64,000 bases of DNA, taken from contig NZ_CP030059.1 in the NCBI RefSeq assembly GCF_015291745.1, positions 6,351,501 to 6,415,500 on the forward strand, in the 5' to 3' direction. Below the pieces are notes generated by a model. That model saw nothing but the letters and a program-made list of their open reading frames with translations, did no database searches and was not told where the DNA came from. Made by a program: the position numbers and the translations under genes. The stretch's first letter is position 1; each line of letters begins with the position of its first letter. This document shows, one piece after another, positions 28,035 to 36,173 of this stretch. This DNA comes from Bradyrhizobium sp. CCBAU 53351 (GTDB lineage Bacteria > Pseudomonadota > Alphaproteobacteria > Rhizobiales > Xanthobacteraceae).

Positions 28035-29122
28035 GCGTGGCGATCGGAACTGGAACGCGCAGCCCGGAACGCAGCGCCAGCGCCAGGCGACGGTCAGCAT
28101 CGCTCGCGATCCCGCTCCTGGTCGCGGTGCTCGCGGTCACCGCGATCGTCGCGCTGACCGTCGGCGCCGCCGGCATCCCTCTCTCCCGCCTGCCTGCCGC
28201 ACTCGGGCTATCAGCCGAAAGCACGGCCATGACAGCCCGCGACCAGCTCGTGCTGTGGTCGATCCGCGTGCCCCGGATCGCGGCGGCCGCGATGATTGGC
28301 GGCCTGCTCGCGGCGGCCGGCGCGATCATGCAAGGACTGTTTCGCAATCCCCTCGCCGATCCCGCGCTGGTCGGCGTCTCCAGCGGCGGCGCGCTCGCAG
28401 CCGCAAGCGCGATCGTCTTCACCGATTCGCGCTTCGGCGAGTCGCTGCGCTTCCTGCAGACCGAGCTGCTGCCGCTCGCGGCATTCGCGGGATCGTTGGC
28501 CACGACCGCCCTCCTCTACGGGATCTCGAGCCGCTCGGGGCGCACATCGATCGCGATCTTCCTGCTCGCCGGCGTCGCCATCACCGCCATCGCCAATGCC
28601 GGCATCGGGCTTCTGGTCTTCATCGCCGATGACCGCCAGCTTCGCGACATCACGTTCTGGATGCTGGGCTCGATGAGCGGCGTGACCTGGACCAAAGCGG
28701 TCGTGCTCGCGCCGGTCCTCGTCATCGGGCTCGGCGCCTGCGCCTTCATCGCACGCGGCCTCGATCTCCTTGTGCTCGGCGAGGCCGACGCCTTTCACGG
28801 CGGCGTCGATGTCGAGCGCCTGAAGCGGATCTCGATCGTGATGGTCTCCGCCATGACCGGCGTCGCGGTGTCGATCAGCGGCATCATCGGTTTCGTCGGC
28901 ATCGTCGTGCCGCATCTGCTCCGCCTCGTCATTGGCCCCGCGCATCGCCTGCTGTTGCCGGCCTCGGTGCTATCAGGCGCGATCCTGATGGTCGGCGCCG
29001 ATACGCTGGCACGTACGATCGTGGCGCCGGCGGAGATGCCGATCGGCATCCTGACCGCAGCCGTCGGCGCGCCGCTCTTCCTCTTCATCCTGCTGCGCCA
29101 GCGCGGGCTCGCCTCGCTATGA
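28031..29122 (+). CDS. hmuU: Heme ABC transporter permease HmuU
   Basis: A 363-residue FecCD-family permease with about ten helices. Signatures are LVLWSIRVPRIAAAAMIGGL (the RxPR loop), GAIMQGLFRNPLADPALVGV with the Q-x-x-x-R-N-P-L-A-x-P motif, and VSISGIIGFVGIVVPHLLRL near the end with GFVG-IVVPH. The N-terminal 35 residues are basic and cytosolic. ATG 28031 overlaps the hmuT stop and the 3' end overlaps hmuV by 4 bp, so three genes are translationally coupled. Confidence 0.96.
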   Translation: MSVAIGTGTRSPERSASARRRSASLAIPLLVAVLAVTAIVALTVGAAGIPLSRLPAALGLSAESTAMTARDQLVLWSIRVPRIAAAAMIGGLLAAAGAIMQGLFRNPLADPALVGVSSGGALAAASAIVFTDSRFGESLRFLQTELLPLAAFAGSLATTALLYGISSRSGRTSIAIFLLAGVAITAIANAGIGLLVFIADDRQLRDITFWMLGSMSGVTWTKAVVLAPVLVIGLGACAFIARGLDLLVLGEADAFHGGVDVERLKRISIVMVSAMTGVAVSISGIIGFVGIVVPHLLRLVIGPAHRLLLPASVLSGAILMVGADTLARTIVAPAEMPIGILTAAVGAPLFLFILLRQRGLASL

Positions 29123-29919
29123 GTGCCGTGATCGAGGCGCGATCCCTCAGCAAGCGCGCCGGCCGCGCGACGCTGCTCGACGGCGTCGGCCTTGAGGTCA
29201 ACGCCGGCGAGATGGTCGCGATCATCGGCCCGAACGGCGCCGGCAAGTCGACGCTGCTGCGGCTGCTCTCCGGTGATCTCCGGCCGAACGCGGGCGAGGT
29301 GCGCCTGAAGCAGCGCGACATCAGCAGCTTCACGCCGCGCGAGCTCGCCGCGCGCCGCGCGATGCTGTCCCAGCACATCAGCGTCACCTTCCCTTTCACT
29401 GTCCAGGAGATCGCGCTGATGGGCGCGGGCGAGCGCAGCGCACGTGACGCAGGCCGGCTCGTCGATGCGGCCCTCGACGAGGTCGGCCTTGCGCATTTCC
29501 GGGACCGGCAATTGCCGACGCTATCGGGCGGCGAGCAGCAGCGCGCCCATTTCGCCCGCGTGCTGGTGCAGCTTGCCTGCGGCGAGGCCGAGCATGGCCC
29601 GGGACTTCTGCTGCTGGACGAGCCGACCTCGAGCCTCGATCTGCGCCACCAGATCGACATGGTCGAAGCGGCCCGCCGCCGCGCTGGCGGCGGCACGGCT
29701 GTGATCGCGATCCTGCACGACCTCAATCTTGCGATCCGCTTCGCCGACCGGCTCGTCGTGCTGGCGGGTGGCAAGCTCGCCGCCGATGGCCCGCGCGCGG
29801 ACATTGTCACGAGCGAGATCATCCGCGATATTTTCGAGATCGAGGCCGTGGTGCATCAGGCCGACGGCGTGCCGTACGTGCTGCCGCAATCGATGCGGGC
29901 GGCGGAGCCTTCGCGGTGA
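29119..29919 (+). CDS. hmuV: Heme ABC transporter ATP-binding protein HmuV
   Basis: A 266-residue ATPase that powers HmuU. Walker A is GPNGAGKST near residue 38. The Q-loop region is RAMLSQHISVTFPFTVQEIA. The ABC signature is LSGGEQQR, Walker B is LLLLDEPTS, and the switch His sits in AILHDLNLA. The length is normal for HmuV. It is the last gene of the rightward operon. A short GC-rich gap follows before the convergent DUF4139 gene. Confidence 0.96.
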   Translation: MSAVIEARSLSKRAGRATLLDGVGLEVNAGEMVAIIGPNGAGKSTLLRLLSGDLRPNAGEVRLKQRDISSFTPRELAARRAMLSQHISVTFPFTVQEIALMGAGERSARDAGRLVDAALDEVGLAHFRDRQLPTLSGGEQQRAHFARVLVQLACGEAEHGPGLLLLDEPTSSLDLRHQIDMVEAARRRAGGGTAVIAILHDLNLAIRFADRLVVLAGGKLAADGPRADIVTSEIIRDIFEIEAVVHQADGVPYVLPQSMRAAEPSR

Positions 29920-29966
29920 AGGTGCGCTCCCTCGCCCCGCAAGCAAGGCGAGGTGAAGGGCGCCGC

Positions 29967-31646
29967 CTACCCCGCCGGGACGATCACCATGCTCTTGTCC
30001 TTCGGCCAGCGGATCCGCCACGCGAAATTGATGTCGCGCACCTCGCCCGGCTTGGCATCGAACGACCATTCCAGCACGCCGCGCTTGTCGTGGATATCCT
30101 TTGCCGTGGGCGGCGTGGTCGCGGGCAGCATTTCGACGACGATGTCCTCGCTCTCGCTGACCGGCAACTGATCCTCGATCGCAACCTTGATCGGGAAATC
30201 ATGACCGTTGCGGATCGTGGTCTTGAACGAACGCTCGTCGGTCTTGGACGTCGTGACCAGCAGGCCTGCCGAGCCCTCGTTGCGCTTGAGCACGGCACGC
30301 TCGATCTTCACCTTGTCGTCGGCGCCGAAGCCGAGCCGCACGATGTCGTCCTTGGCGGAAGCCGAGATCTTGCCGCGGCCGACGAAGGCGCCGTCGCGGT
30401 AGATCGCGACCTTGCCCGGCAGCAGCGTCGTGTCGTCGCTCTGCTTGAAGCTGGCTTCGAGGAAGGCGGTCGGGTCCAGCACTGGCGCAGCTCGCACCGC
30501 AAGGTCGGCGGGCACGCTCATGGCTGCGATACGCATGCTCTTGGCTCCCTCCTGGGCGCCGAGGCTGACGCGGCCGGGAATCTTGAACGTCGCCTGGAAG
30601 CCGCCGATCTCGGCGACCGCCTGCTGCTCGTCCGCGCGTTCGCGCGGCTCGGCCGCCTCCGCGATCTTGGCCATCGCCGGCGATTGTGCCTGGCGGGTCA
30701 TGGGTGCAGGCCGCGCCAGGTCCGATGCCGTGCCGAGCGCCAGCGGCCTCGGCACCTGCGGATATTGCGCCACCAGCGAGCTCAGCTCCGGGGCGCTGCC
30801 GCCGCGGCCGATGCGCACCGTGGAGACGCCGAGCGCGACGTTCGACCAATCCTCGCCGGTTGACTGCGTGATCTCGGCGCGACGCACGAGTTCGAGCTGC
30901 GGCTTGCGGTCCTTGGCGCCGGTGTCGAGCCGGGCGTCGTAGAGCGGCACCCAGCGCGCGTTGCGCACGGCATAGGTCACCCGCAGCGTCGCCTTGGTCG
31001 CTGCGGCCGAGGCGACGTCGATCCGCACTTCCAGCTTGCTCGGCGGCTTGGCCGAGCGCTCGGCCTCGAGCTGTGCGATCTGGCGGTCGATCTCGCGCTG
31101 CTTGCGCGTGGCGTCGCGGATCGCCGTGTCGGCGGTCGCGATCTCCTCGCCGACCGCAGCAAAGGCCGTGCGCCATTCGGTGATCGGCCGGGCCTCGCCC
31201 TTGTCCCCGAGACCTGTGGGCGAGGCTTCGGCAAAGTGCTGCGCGAATTTGCGCCTTGCGTTGGCCGAGTCGATTGCACCTTGCAGGTCGGCCCGCTGAT
31301 CCTTCAGCGCTTCGATGCGCTTGTCGAGCTCGGGCAGGTTGACGGGCGGCGTGGTCCGCGGTGGCCGCGCATCGATCGTGCCGATGGTGAGCTTGGCGCC
31401 TGCTTCGCCTTCGACGCGGAGGGAGGACGGATCGAGCGAGAGCGGAAAATCCCTGGCGACCAGCGTGCTGTCACCGGAAGCAAGGTCCAGCGAAATGATC
31501 CGGGTCACGGTCGCGCCATCGGGATAGACGGTGACGGCGTCGATCGCCGAATTGGTGTCCAATTCGGCGGCCCATGACGGCACCGCTAGCGCCGTGGTCA
31601 CCAGGACCAGGCTCGTCGTTGCCAGACGTTTTGCGGTGATGCGCAT
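29967..31646 (-). CDS. DUF4139 (MuiA-like) secreted protein
   Basis: A 559-residue precursor with a signal peptide (ATTSLVLVTTALAVPSWAAE). The N-terminal DUF4140-like domain opens with AIDAVTVYPDGATVTRIISL. A coiled coil follows at about residues 100-210 (LDKRIEALKDQRADLQGAID). The C-terminal DUF4139 domain has VTYAVRNARWVPLYDARLDT and STGEDWSNVALGVSTVRIGR. It ends in a beta domain (IKVAIEDQLPVSESEDIVVE). The family is called mucoidy inhibitor A by an old annotation, but its biochemical role is unknown. ATG 31646 follows GGGAGGAATTTC. Confidence 0.88.
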   Translation of the reverse strand: MRITAKRLATTSLVLVTTALAVPSWAAELDTNSAIDAVTVYPDGATVTRIISLDLASGDSTLVARDFPLSLDPSSLRVEGEAGAKLTIGTIDARPPRTTPPVNLPELDKRIEALKDQRADLQGAIDSANARRKFAQHFAEASPTGLGDKGEARPITEWRTAFAAVGEEIATADTAIRDATRKQREIDRQIAQLEAERSAKPPSKLEVRIDVASAAATKATLRVTYAVRNARWVPLYDARLDTGAKDRKPQLELVRRAEITQSTGEDWSNVALGVSTVRIGRGGSAPELSSLVAQYPQVPRPLALGTASDLARPAPMTRQAQSPAMAKIAEAAEPRERADEQQAVAEIGGFQATFKIPGRVSLGAQEGAKSMRIAAMSVPADLAVRAAPVLDPTAFLEASFKQSDDTTLLPGKVAIYRDGAFVGRGKISASAKDDIVRLGFGADDKVKIERAVLKRNEGSAGLLVTTSKTDERSFKTTIRNGHDFPIKVAIEDQLPVSESEDIVVEMLPATTPPTAKDIHDKRGVLEWSFDAKPGEVRDINFAWRIRWPKDKSMVIVPAG

Positions 31647-31814
31647 GAAATTCCTCCCTGCCGATATCGACGCGTCGCCAGCCGGACGCGCGAAAGATGC
31701 CTCGCCAACATGGTTGGACGCGGCAGGGAAGGAACTGGTTCGATTGGGGTTTCCTCGGGGCGCCGCTGCGGCGGTACCAAGGCCGCGGAACGTCTTGCAG
31801 TCCCGCGGCAATCC

Positions 31815-32435
31815 TCACACCTGGGTCGGCGAGCCCTGGCCGAAGATGCGCCGGAGCAGATCGGTCACGTTCTTCGCGCCGGCCTTCTTCAAAATGCCGG
31901 CGCGGTAGCCTTCGACCGTCCGCGCGCTCAGATGCATGCGGCGGGCGATCTCCTTGTTGGTCAGGCCGGCGGCAAGGTGCCCGAGCACGTCGACTTCGCG
32001 CGCGGTCAGTGGCTCGCAACCGGGCAGCCAGCCCTGTCGGCTCGTGCCGGGCTGGGCGAATTCGTCGATGGCGGCATCGATCCGATCGACGAGATCATGG
32101 GTGCGGAACGGCTTTTCGATGAAGTCGGTCGCGCCGCTCTTGATGGCGTCGACAGCCATGGCGATGCTGCCATTCGCCGAGGTCACCAGCACCGGCGCCA
32201 TGCAGTTTTCCTCGCGCAGCCGCCTGAGCATGTCGAGGCCGGAGCGATCCGGCGGCAGCTCCATCAGCACACAGGCCGGCATCCGCGCCTTCGCCTCGGA
32301 CAACAGAGACGCACCGTCTGCGAAGCAGATCACGTCATAGGCGCTCTGTTGGAGCGCGGTCGAAAGTTGTTCGCGGGAGGCAGCGTCGGTGTCGATGACG
32401 AATACCTCACCCTTGGAAAGCATGTTTCCCGGCAT
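31815..32435 (-). CDS. FixJ/LuxR-type response regulator with Glu in place of the phospho-acceptor Asp
   Basis: A 206-residue regulator. The receiver domain covers residues 10-125: VFVIDTDAASREQL keeps the acidic pocket, LVTSANGS the Ser/Thr switch, and FIEKPFRTHDL the Lys. At the phosphorylation position the sequence is CVLMELPPDRSGLDML, with Glu59 where D is expected and about one residue fewer in the following loop. The LuxR HTH follows (PLTAREVDVLGHLAAGLTNK, EIARRMHLSARTVEGYRAGI). Glu can mimic phospho-Asp, so the protein may be locked on; this is inference. No kinase gene is adjacent. It is divergent from the AraC gene. ATG 32423 is an alternative start. Confidence 0.88.
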   Translation of the reverse strand: MPGNMLSKGEVFVIDTDAASREQLSTALQQSAYDVICFADGASLLSEAKARMPACVLMELPPDRSGLDMLRRLREENCMAPVLVTSANGSIAMAVDAIKSGATDFIEKPFRTHDLVDRIDAAIDEFAQPGTSRQGWLPGCEPLTAREVDVLGHLAAGLTNKEIARRMHLSARTVEGYRAGILKKAGAKNVTDLLRRIFGQGSPTQV

Positions 32436-32640
32436 AATCCCGATCCAGCAATGTCTTGGTCAAATGGTCCGAAACGGAAGGCGGGCCCCATCGCCGCGCC
32501 GCGCCGTCATGAGCACGGCATTCACGCCAGTGCTTCGGTTTCCCTTATGTATGCGGCGCCCGGTTCCCGGATTTGACGGATCGAGACAGAAACTTTACAT
32601 TTCGGGACATCTGCGGGAATGGCTGGCAGGAACGGTTCGC

Positions 32641-33678
32641 ATGACCGACCTCGTTCGCAGCGCAGGCTTGAGCTACTACCCGGAAATTGCCCGGTCGGTG
32701 GGGCTCGATCCCAAACAGATGATGCGCAAGGCCAGGCTGCCGCTGGCCTGTCTCGACAAACCCGATACCCCAATTGCCGTCGCCGGCCTGCGCCGCCTGC
32801 TCGAATTGTCGGCAAAGGCGTCCGGTGCCGAAGATTTCGGCTTACGTCTCGCCGAGCGCGGCGGCCTGACCAATTTCGGCGCGGTCGGCCTGATCGTGCG
32901 CGAGCAGGCGACCGTCGGCGAAGCCATCGAAGCGTTCTCGCGCTTCATCCATATCCACCATGAGGGCATGCGGCTGGACGTCACGCGCGGCAAGCAGACC
33001 GTGGCCGTCACGCTGCATCTGCGCGGCCGTCGGCCGATGGCGCCGCGCCAGTCGATCGACATGGCGTTGGGCAGCATCCACCGCATCATCCAGTCGCTGT
33101 ACGGCCACGATTGGCGACCGCAGGAGGTGCATCTGCATTATCCGCCGCCGAAGGACCGCAAGCGCTATCGCGACTTCTTCGGCTGCCGCGTGACTTTCAA
33201 CGCCGAGGACGATGCGATCCTGCTGTCGGCGCATGACATGGAGCGTCGGATCCCGAGCGCGCATCCCCTGATTGCGGCTTATCTGCGCAAGCGGATCGAG
33301 GCCATCGAGACCCGGCCGGCAAGCTGGGAAGGAAAGGTCGACGAGGTCGTGCGGACCCTGCTCGCGACCGGCGACTGTACCGTCGAACGCGTCGCGGAGC
33401 ATCTTGCCTGCACCCGCCGTACCATCCACCGCCATCTCGCAGCGTCAGGCACCAGCTTCTCGGCCATCCTGGATGCGCAACGCGCCGATCTCGTCATCCA
33501 GTTGATTGACGATCCCGACCGGCCGCTGGGTGACATCGCGGTGCAGCTTGGCTTCTCCGCGCAGAGCGCCATGGCGCGCTGGTTTCGCGGCCGCTTCGGC
33601 TGCACCATCACCGACTGGCGCAAGGGCGTGCGGCCTCCGGCTGCGCCGGCCGATACGCCGTCGGCGACCGCAGCTTGA
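32641..33678 (+). CDS. AraC-family transcriptional regulator (OruR/ArgR-like N-terminal domain)
   Basis: A 345-residue regulator. The N-terminal effector domain is of the arabinose-binding-like type PF12625 (MTDLVRSAGLSYYPEIARSV, then LLELSAKASGAEDFGLRLAE). The C-terminal domain is a double AraC helix-turn-helix (CTVERVAEHLACTRRTIHRH, then PLGDIAVQLGFSAQSAMARW followed by FRGRFGCTITDWRK). ATG 32641 fits the family's usual start and has AGGAA about 9 nt upstream. Targets are unknown; the divergent FixJ-like gene and the convergent nnrS gene (2 bp between the stops) are its neighbours. Confidence 0.9.
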   Translation: MTDLVRSAGLSYYPEIARSVGLDPKQMMRKARLPLACLDKPDTPIAVAGLRRLLELSAKASGAEDFGLRLAERGGLTNFGAVGLIVREQATVGEAIEAFSRFIHIHHEGMRLDVTRGKQTVAVTLHLRGRRPMAPRQSIDMALGSIHRIIQSLYGHDWRPQEVHLHYPPPKDRKRYRDFFGCRVTFNAEDDAILLSAHDMERRIPSAHPLIAAYLRKRIEAIETRPASWEGKVDEVVRTLLATGDCTVERVAEHLACTRRTIHRHLAASGTSFSAILDAQRADLVIQLIDDPDRPLGDIAVQLGFSAQSAMARWFRGRFGCTITDWRKGVRPPAAPADTPSATAA

Positions 33679-33680
33679 GC

Positions 33681-34892
33681 TCAACGCGCCGGCGCAGGCA
33701 CGCCCATGATCGCGAGAGCACGCCGCCGGCTGCCGGCGAGCAGCGGGCCGAACGCGACGGCAAATCCTGGGAATGCGACGAGCCAACCGCAGGCAGCGAT
33801 GTGCAGCAGCACATCGCTCTGCGCGGGAAATACCACCGCCGCGACCCTGGCCAGAGCCGCGATGACGACCGCGGCATAGATGACCTGGATCGCCGGCGAA
33901 GCGGTTAGCGCCTGACCGGTATGGCCGAGGCTCGCGCGCGTCATCACCGCGAGCGTCATGGTTCCCGCGGCACCCGTCATCCAGGCGTGAATGCCGGCGC
34001 TTGGCGGCAGCGCTCCGAACACTGCAATGGCGTGCAGGATGAAGCCGAGCGGCACGAAGACATAACCAATATGGAGGATCACCAGCAGCCGCTCGTGGAA
34101 GGTTCGGTCGCCGGCCCAGCGCGCAAGCCGCACCAGATGCAGCCCGCCGACCAGCGCCATCAGGACACCGGTGACGGCATTCAGCGGCGCGACGACCCAG
34201 GCGATGAGCGCGAGCGCGCTGCATCCGATCACTGCGCCGTCAAAGCGTCCGAACGGCACCGGCAGGCGGCCGGGATTGAACTTGACCAGCCAGTTGCGGG
34301 TGAAGCTCGGAATGATGCGTCCACCGATCAGCGCGATCAGCAGCATGACCACACCGATGCCGACGCGGATGCTGATATCGGCCGCGCCCTGGTAATGCGC
34401 CTCGAGATGGAAAGCGACGTTGCCGGCGAGCAGAACGGACACCAGCCCCACCACCGGAAGGTTGCGCCAATTGCCGCCTGCGACGATCTCGCGCGCCGCG
34501 GCGGCGACGACCAGCGCCAGGAAGGCCGCATCGACGACGAGCGCGAACGCCCAGCCGGTATCGGCCGACAACGTGACCACCGCACGCCCGGCAAGCCAGA
34601 CCATCACCAGAGCCCCAAGCGAGGTGCCTTGGATCGGCAGCCGGCCGGTCCAGTTCGGAATGGCCGTGAACAGGAACCCGGTGATGACAGCCGGCAGGAA
34701 GCCATAGAGCATCTCGTGGACGTGCCAGTCGCGCGGCGCGAAGGCGGAACTCACCGACAATTCGCCATAGAACATCGGCAGCCAGGCCAGGATCGACAGC
34801 CCCGCCTGGATCGCGGCGAGCAGGAAAAACGGCCGAAAACTGTTCGCAAACAGCGGCCAGCCCACATATTTTCGGGATCGGGCGCCAGCCAT
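33681..34892 (-). CDS. nnrS: NnrS family heme- and copper-containing membrane protein
   Basis: A 403-residue inner-membrane protein with about twelve helices. Family marks include LFANSFRPFFLLAAIQAGLS near the N-terminus and DWHVHEMLYGFLPAVITGFL with two His. FTAIPNWTGRLPIQG and GGRIIPSFTRNWLVKF follow, then conserved His in FHERLLVILHIGYVFVPLGF. NnrS is linked to nitric oxide tolerance in denitrifiers and is usually controlled by NnrR. ATG 34892 has GGAG 9 nt upstream. The divergent nnrR-like gene shares a 128-bp promoter region that holds a TTGC-N6-GCAA box. Confidence 0.93.
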   Translation of the reverse strand: MAGARSRKYVGWPLFANSFRPFFLLAAIQAGLSILAWLPMFYGELSVSSAFAPRDWHVHEMLYGFLPAVITGFLFTAIPNWTGRLPIQGTSLGALVMVWLAGRAVVTLSADTGWAFALVVDAAFLALVVAAAAREIVAGGNWRNLPVVGLVSVLLAGNVAFHLEAHYQGAADISIRVGIGVVMLLIALIGGRIIPSFTRNWLVKFNPGRLPVPFGRFDGAVIGCSALALIAWVVAPLNAVTGVLMALVGGLHLVRLARWAGDRTFHERLLVILHIGYVFVPLGFILHAIAVFGALPPSAGIHAWMTGAAGTMTLAVMTRASLGHTGQALTASPAIQVIYAAVVIAALARVAAVVFPAQSDVLLHIAACGWLVAFPGFAVAFGPLLAGSRRRALAIMGVPAPAR

Positions 34893-34955
34893 GAGGTCAA
34901 CTCCAATAAATCTCAGTTTGTGTCTGGAAAAATACTGCCAGCCCGCCGTCCCGTT

Positions 34956-34969
34956 TTGCGCTATCGCAA
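34956..34969. promoter_or_regulatory. FixK2/NnrR-type box between nnrS and nnrR
   Basis: TTGCGCTATCGCAA is a perfect palindrome (TTGCG-CTAT-CGCAA) matching the FixK2 consensus TTG(A/C)-N6-(T/G)CAA. Its centre lies about 70 bp upstream of nnrS and 58 bp upstream of nnrR, so it can serve either promoter. Confidence 0.8.
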
Positions 34970-35020
34970 ACTGTCGGACGATTGCAGGTGCCATCACACT
35001 CCCAGTGCCAAGGAGGCAGA

Positions 35021-35731
35021 ATGGCCAAGGTCGACACATCGCTGGTTGCGCATTTGCCGCTGTTTGCCGGGGTCACGCCGGAAGCTCTGGACGAGATCCT
35101 GCGCGAGGCCCGTTCGGCGCGATATCCCAAGAACAGCGCCATCTTCGAGCAGGGCGCGGACGCACAGTCCTTTTTCTTGCTGCTGCACGGCCACGTCCGC
35201 GCGGCCAAGACCACGCCGACCGGCGAGCAGATCGTGGTGCGCTACGTCGCGCCCGGCGAGACCTTCGGGCTCGCCATGGCGATCGGGGCCGCGCGATATC
35301 CGGCGACCGCAATCGCGGTCGACGACAGCGTCGTGCTGATCTGGCCGACCTCGGCCTGGCCGCGGCTGGTCGAGCGATTTCCTTCGCTGGCCGCCAACAC
35401 GCTCCAGACCGTCGGCACGCGCCTCCAGGAGAGCCACACCCGCATCCTGGAAATGTCGACGCAGCAGGTCGAGCAGCGCGTCGCGCATGCGCTGCTGCGC
35501 CTCGCCAAGCAATCCGGCAAGAAGCTCGACCACGGCATCGAGATCGATTTCCCGATCAGCCGCCAGGACATCGCGCAGATGACCGGCACCACGCTGCACA
35601 CCGTCAGCCGCATCCTGAGTGGCTGGGAGAGCCAAGGCCTCGTCGAGAGCGGCCGCCAGCGCATCATCCTGCGCGACCCGCACGGGATCGTCGTGTTGGC
35701 GGAACGGAACGCAGACAGCGGGGCGGTGTGA
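35021..35731 (+). CDS. nnrR: CRP/FNR-family regulator, NnrR-like
   Basis: A 236-residue regulator. The N-terminal cyclic-nucleotide-binding-type beta roll is visible (SAIFEQGADAQSFFLLLHGH, VVRYVAPGETFGLAMAIG). A dimer helix and the Crp HTH follow (FPISRQDIAQMTGTTLHTVSR). It has no Cys at all, so it cannot bind an Fe-S cluster as FNR does. The location between nnrS and hemN/nirK matches the B. diazoefficiens layout I recall for nnrR, the NO-responsive activator. A near-ideal AAGGAGG precedes ATG 35021. A FixK2-type box upstream suggests control by FixK2 (FixLJ-FixK2-NnrR cascade). Confidence 0.85.
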   Translation: MAKVDTSLVAHLPLFAGVTPEALDEILREARSARYPKNSAIFEQGADAQSFFLLLHGHVRAAKTTPTGEQIVVRYVAPGETFGLAMAIGAARYPATAIAVDDSVVLIWPTSAWPRLVERFPSLAANTLQTVGTRLQESHTRILEMSTQQVEQRVAHALLRLAKQSGKKLDHGIEIDFPISRQDIAQMTGTTLHTVSRILSGWESQGLVESGRQRIILRDPHGIVVLAERNADSGAV

Positions 35732-35842
35732 CGGGCGCACCAAGGCGCCTCCGTCCAAGATAGGGGTGGGGGGCTTCCGCTTACGGCGAAAGCCGCCCCT
35801 CACCCGAGAATCCGCGCGCGCCCGCGCGAATTCCACACCGTT

Positions 35843-36040
35843 TCACGCCGGCACGCAATCAACCAGCGCGGCGAGGAATTTTTCGCGGTCGATGCCGTGC
35901 TCGCGGCAGGCATCATCCACCGTGTGGAAGGTTGCGATCGGGCAACCGACACAAGCCAGTTTGAAGGCCAGAAACACGCGGATCGTGTGCGGTGCCGTGC
36001 GCATGATGTCATCGACCAGATCGTCGGATCCAAAAGACAT
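35843..36040 (-). CDS. DUF1858 domain protein
   Basis: A 65-residue soluble protein of the DUF1858 / hybrid-cluster-associated redox disulfide type. It has SDDLVDDIMRTAPHTIRVFL followed by CVGCPIATFHTVDDACREHG. The CxxC is the presumed redox or metal site. Such proteins are common in denitrification and anaerobic gene sets. ATG 36040 follows GGAG-TTGTCC. It lies 133 bp downstream of hemN on the same strand; an imperfect FixK-type box sits in that gap. Confidence 0.88.
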   Translation of the reverse strand: MSFGSDDLVDDIMRTAPHTIRVFLAFKLACVGCPIATFHTVDDACREHGIDREKFLAALVDCVPA

Positions 36041-36088
36041 GGACAACTCCGTTCCGATACGACGATAGCGGAAGGGCGCGGAGTTTCT

Positions 36089-36102
36089 TTGTGGAAGCGC
36101 AA
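36089..36102. promoter_or_regulatory. Candidate FixK-type box before the DUF1858 gene
   Basis: TTGTGGAAGCGCAA keeps TTG-N8-CAA and the GCAA half, but has T instead of A/C at position 4. Its centre is about 55 bp upstream of ATG 36040, a workable distance for activation. Confidence 0.45.
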
Positions 36103-36173
36103 GCTGGCGCTGCTTCTATCCATCGTCATTCCAGGTGCGACCAAGTCGCGAATCCGGAATGGCGGAGAGAGGG

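Noticed and set aside
34956..34969. Reading the palindrome as an ordinary terminator hairpin
   Set aside because: The arms are short, no T-tract follows, and it lies upstream of two divergent starts. The TTGC-N6-GCAA form fits FixK2 sites.
35021..35731. Calling the CRP/FNR gene fnrN or fixK
   Set aside because: FnrN needs Cys ligands for an Fe-S cluster and this protein has none. Position beside nnrS and nirK favours nnrR, although a FixK-like role cannot be excluded by reading alone.
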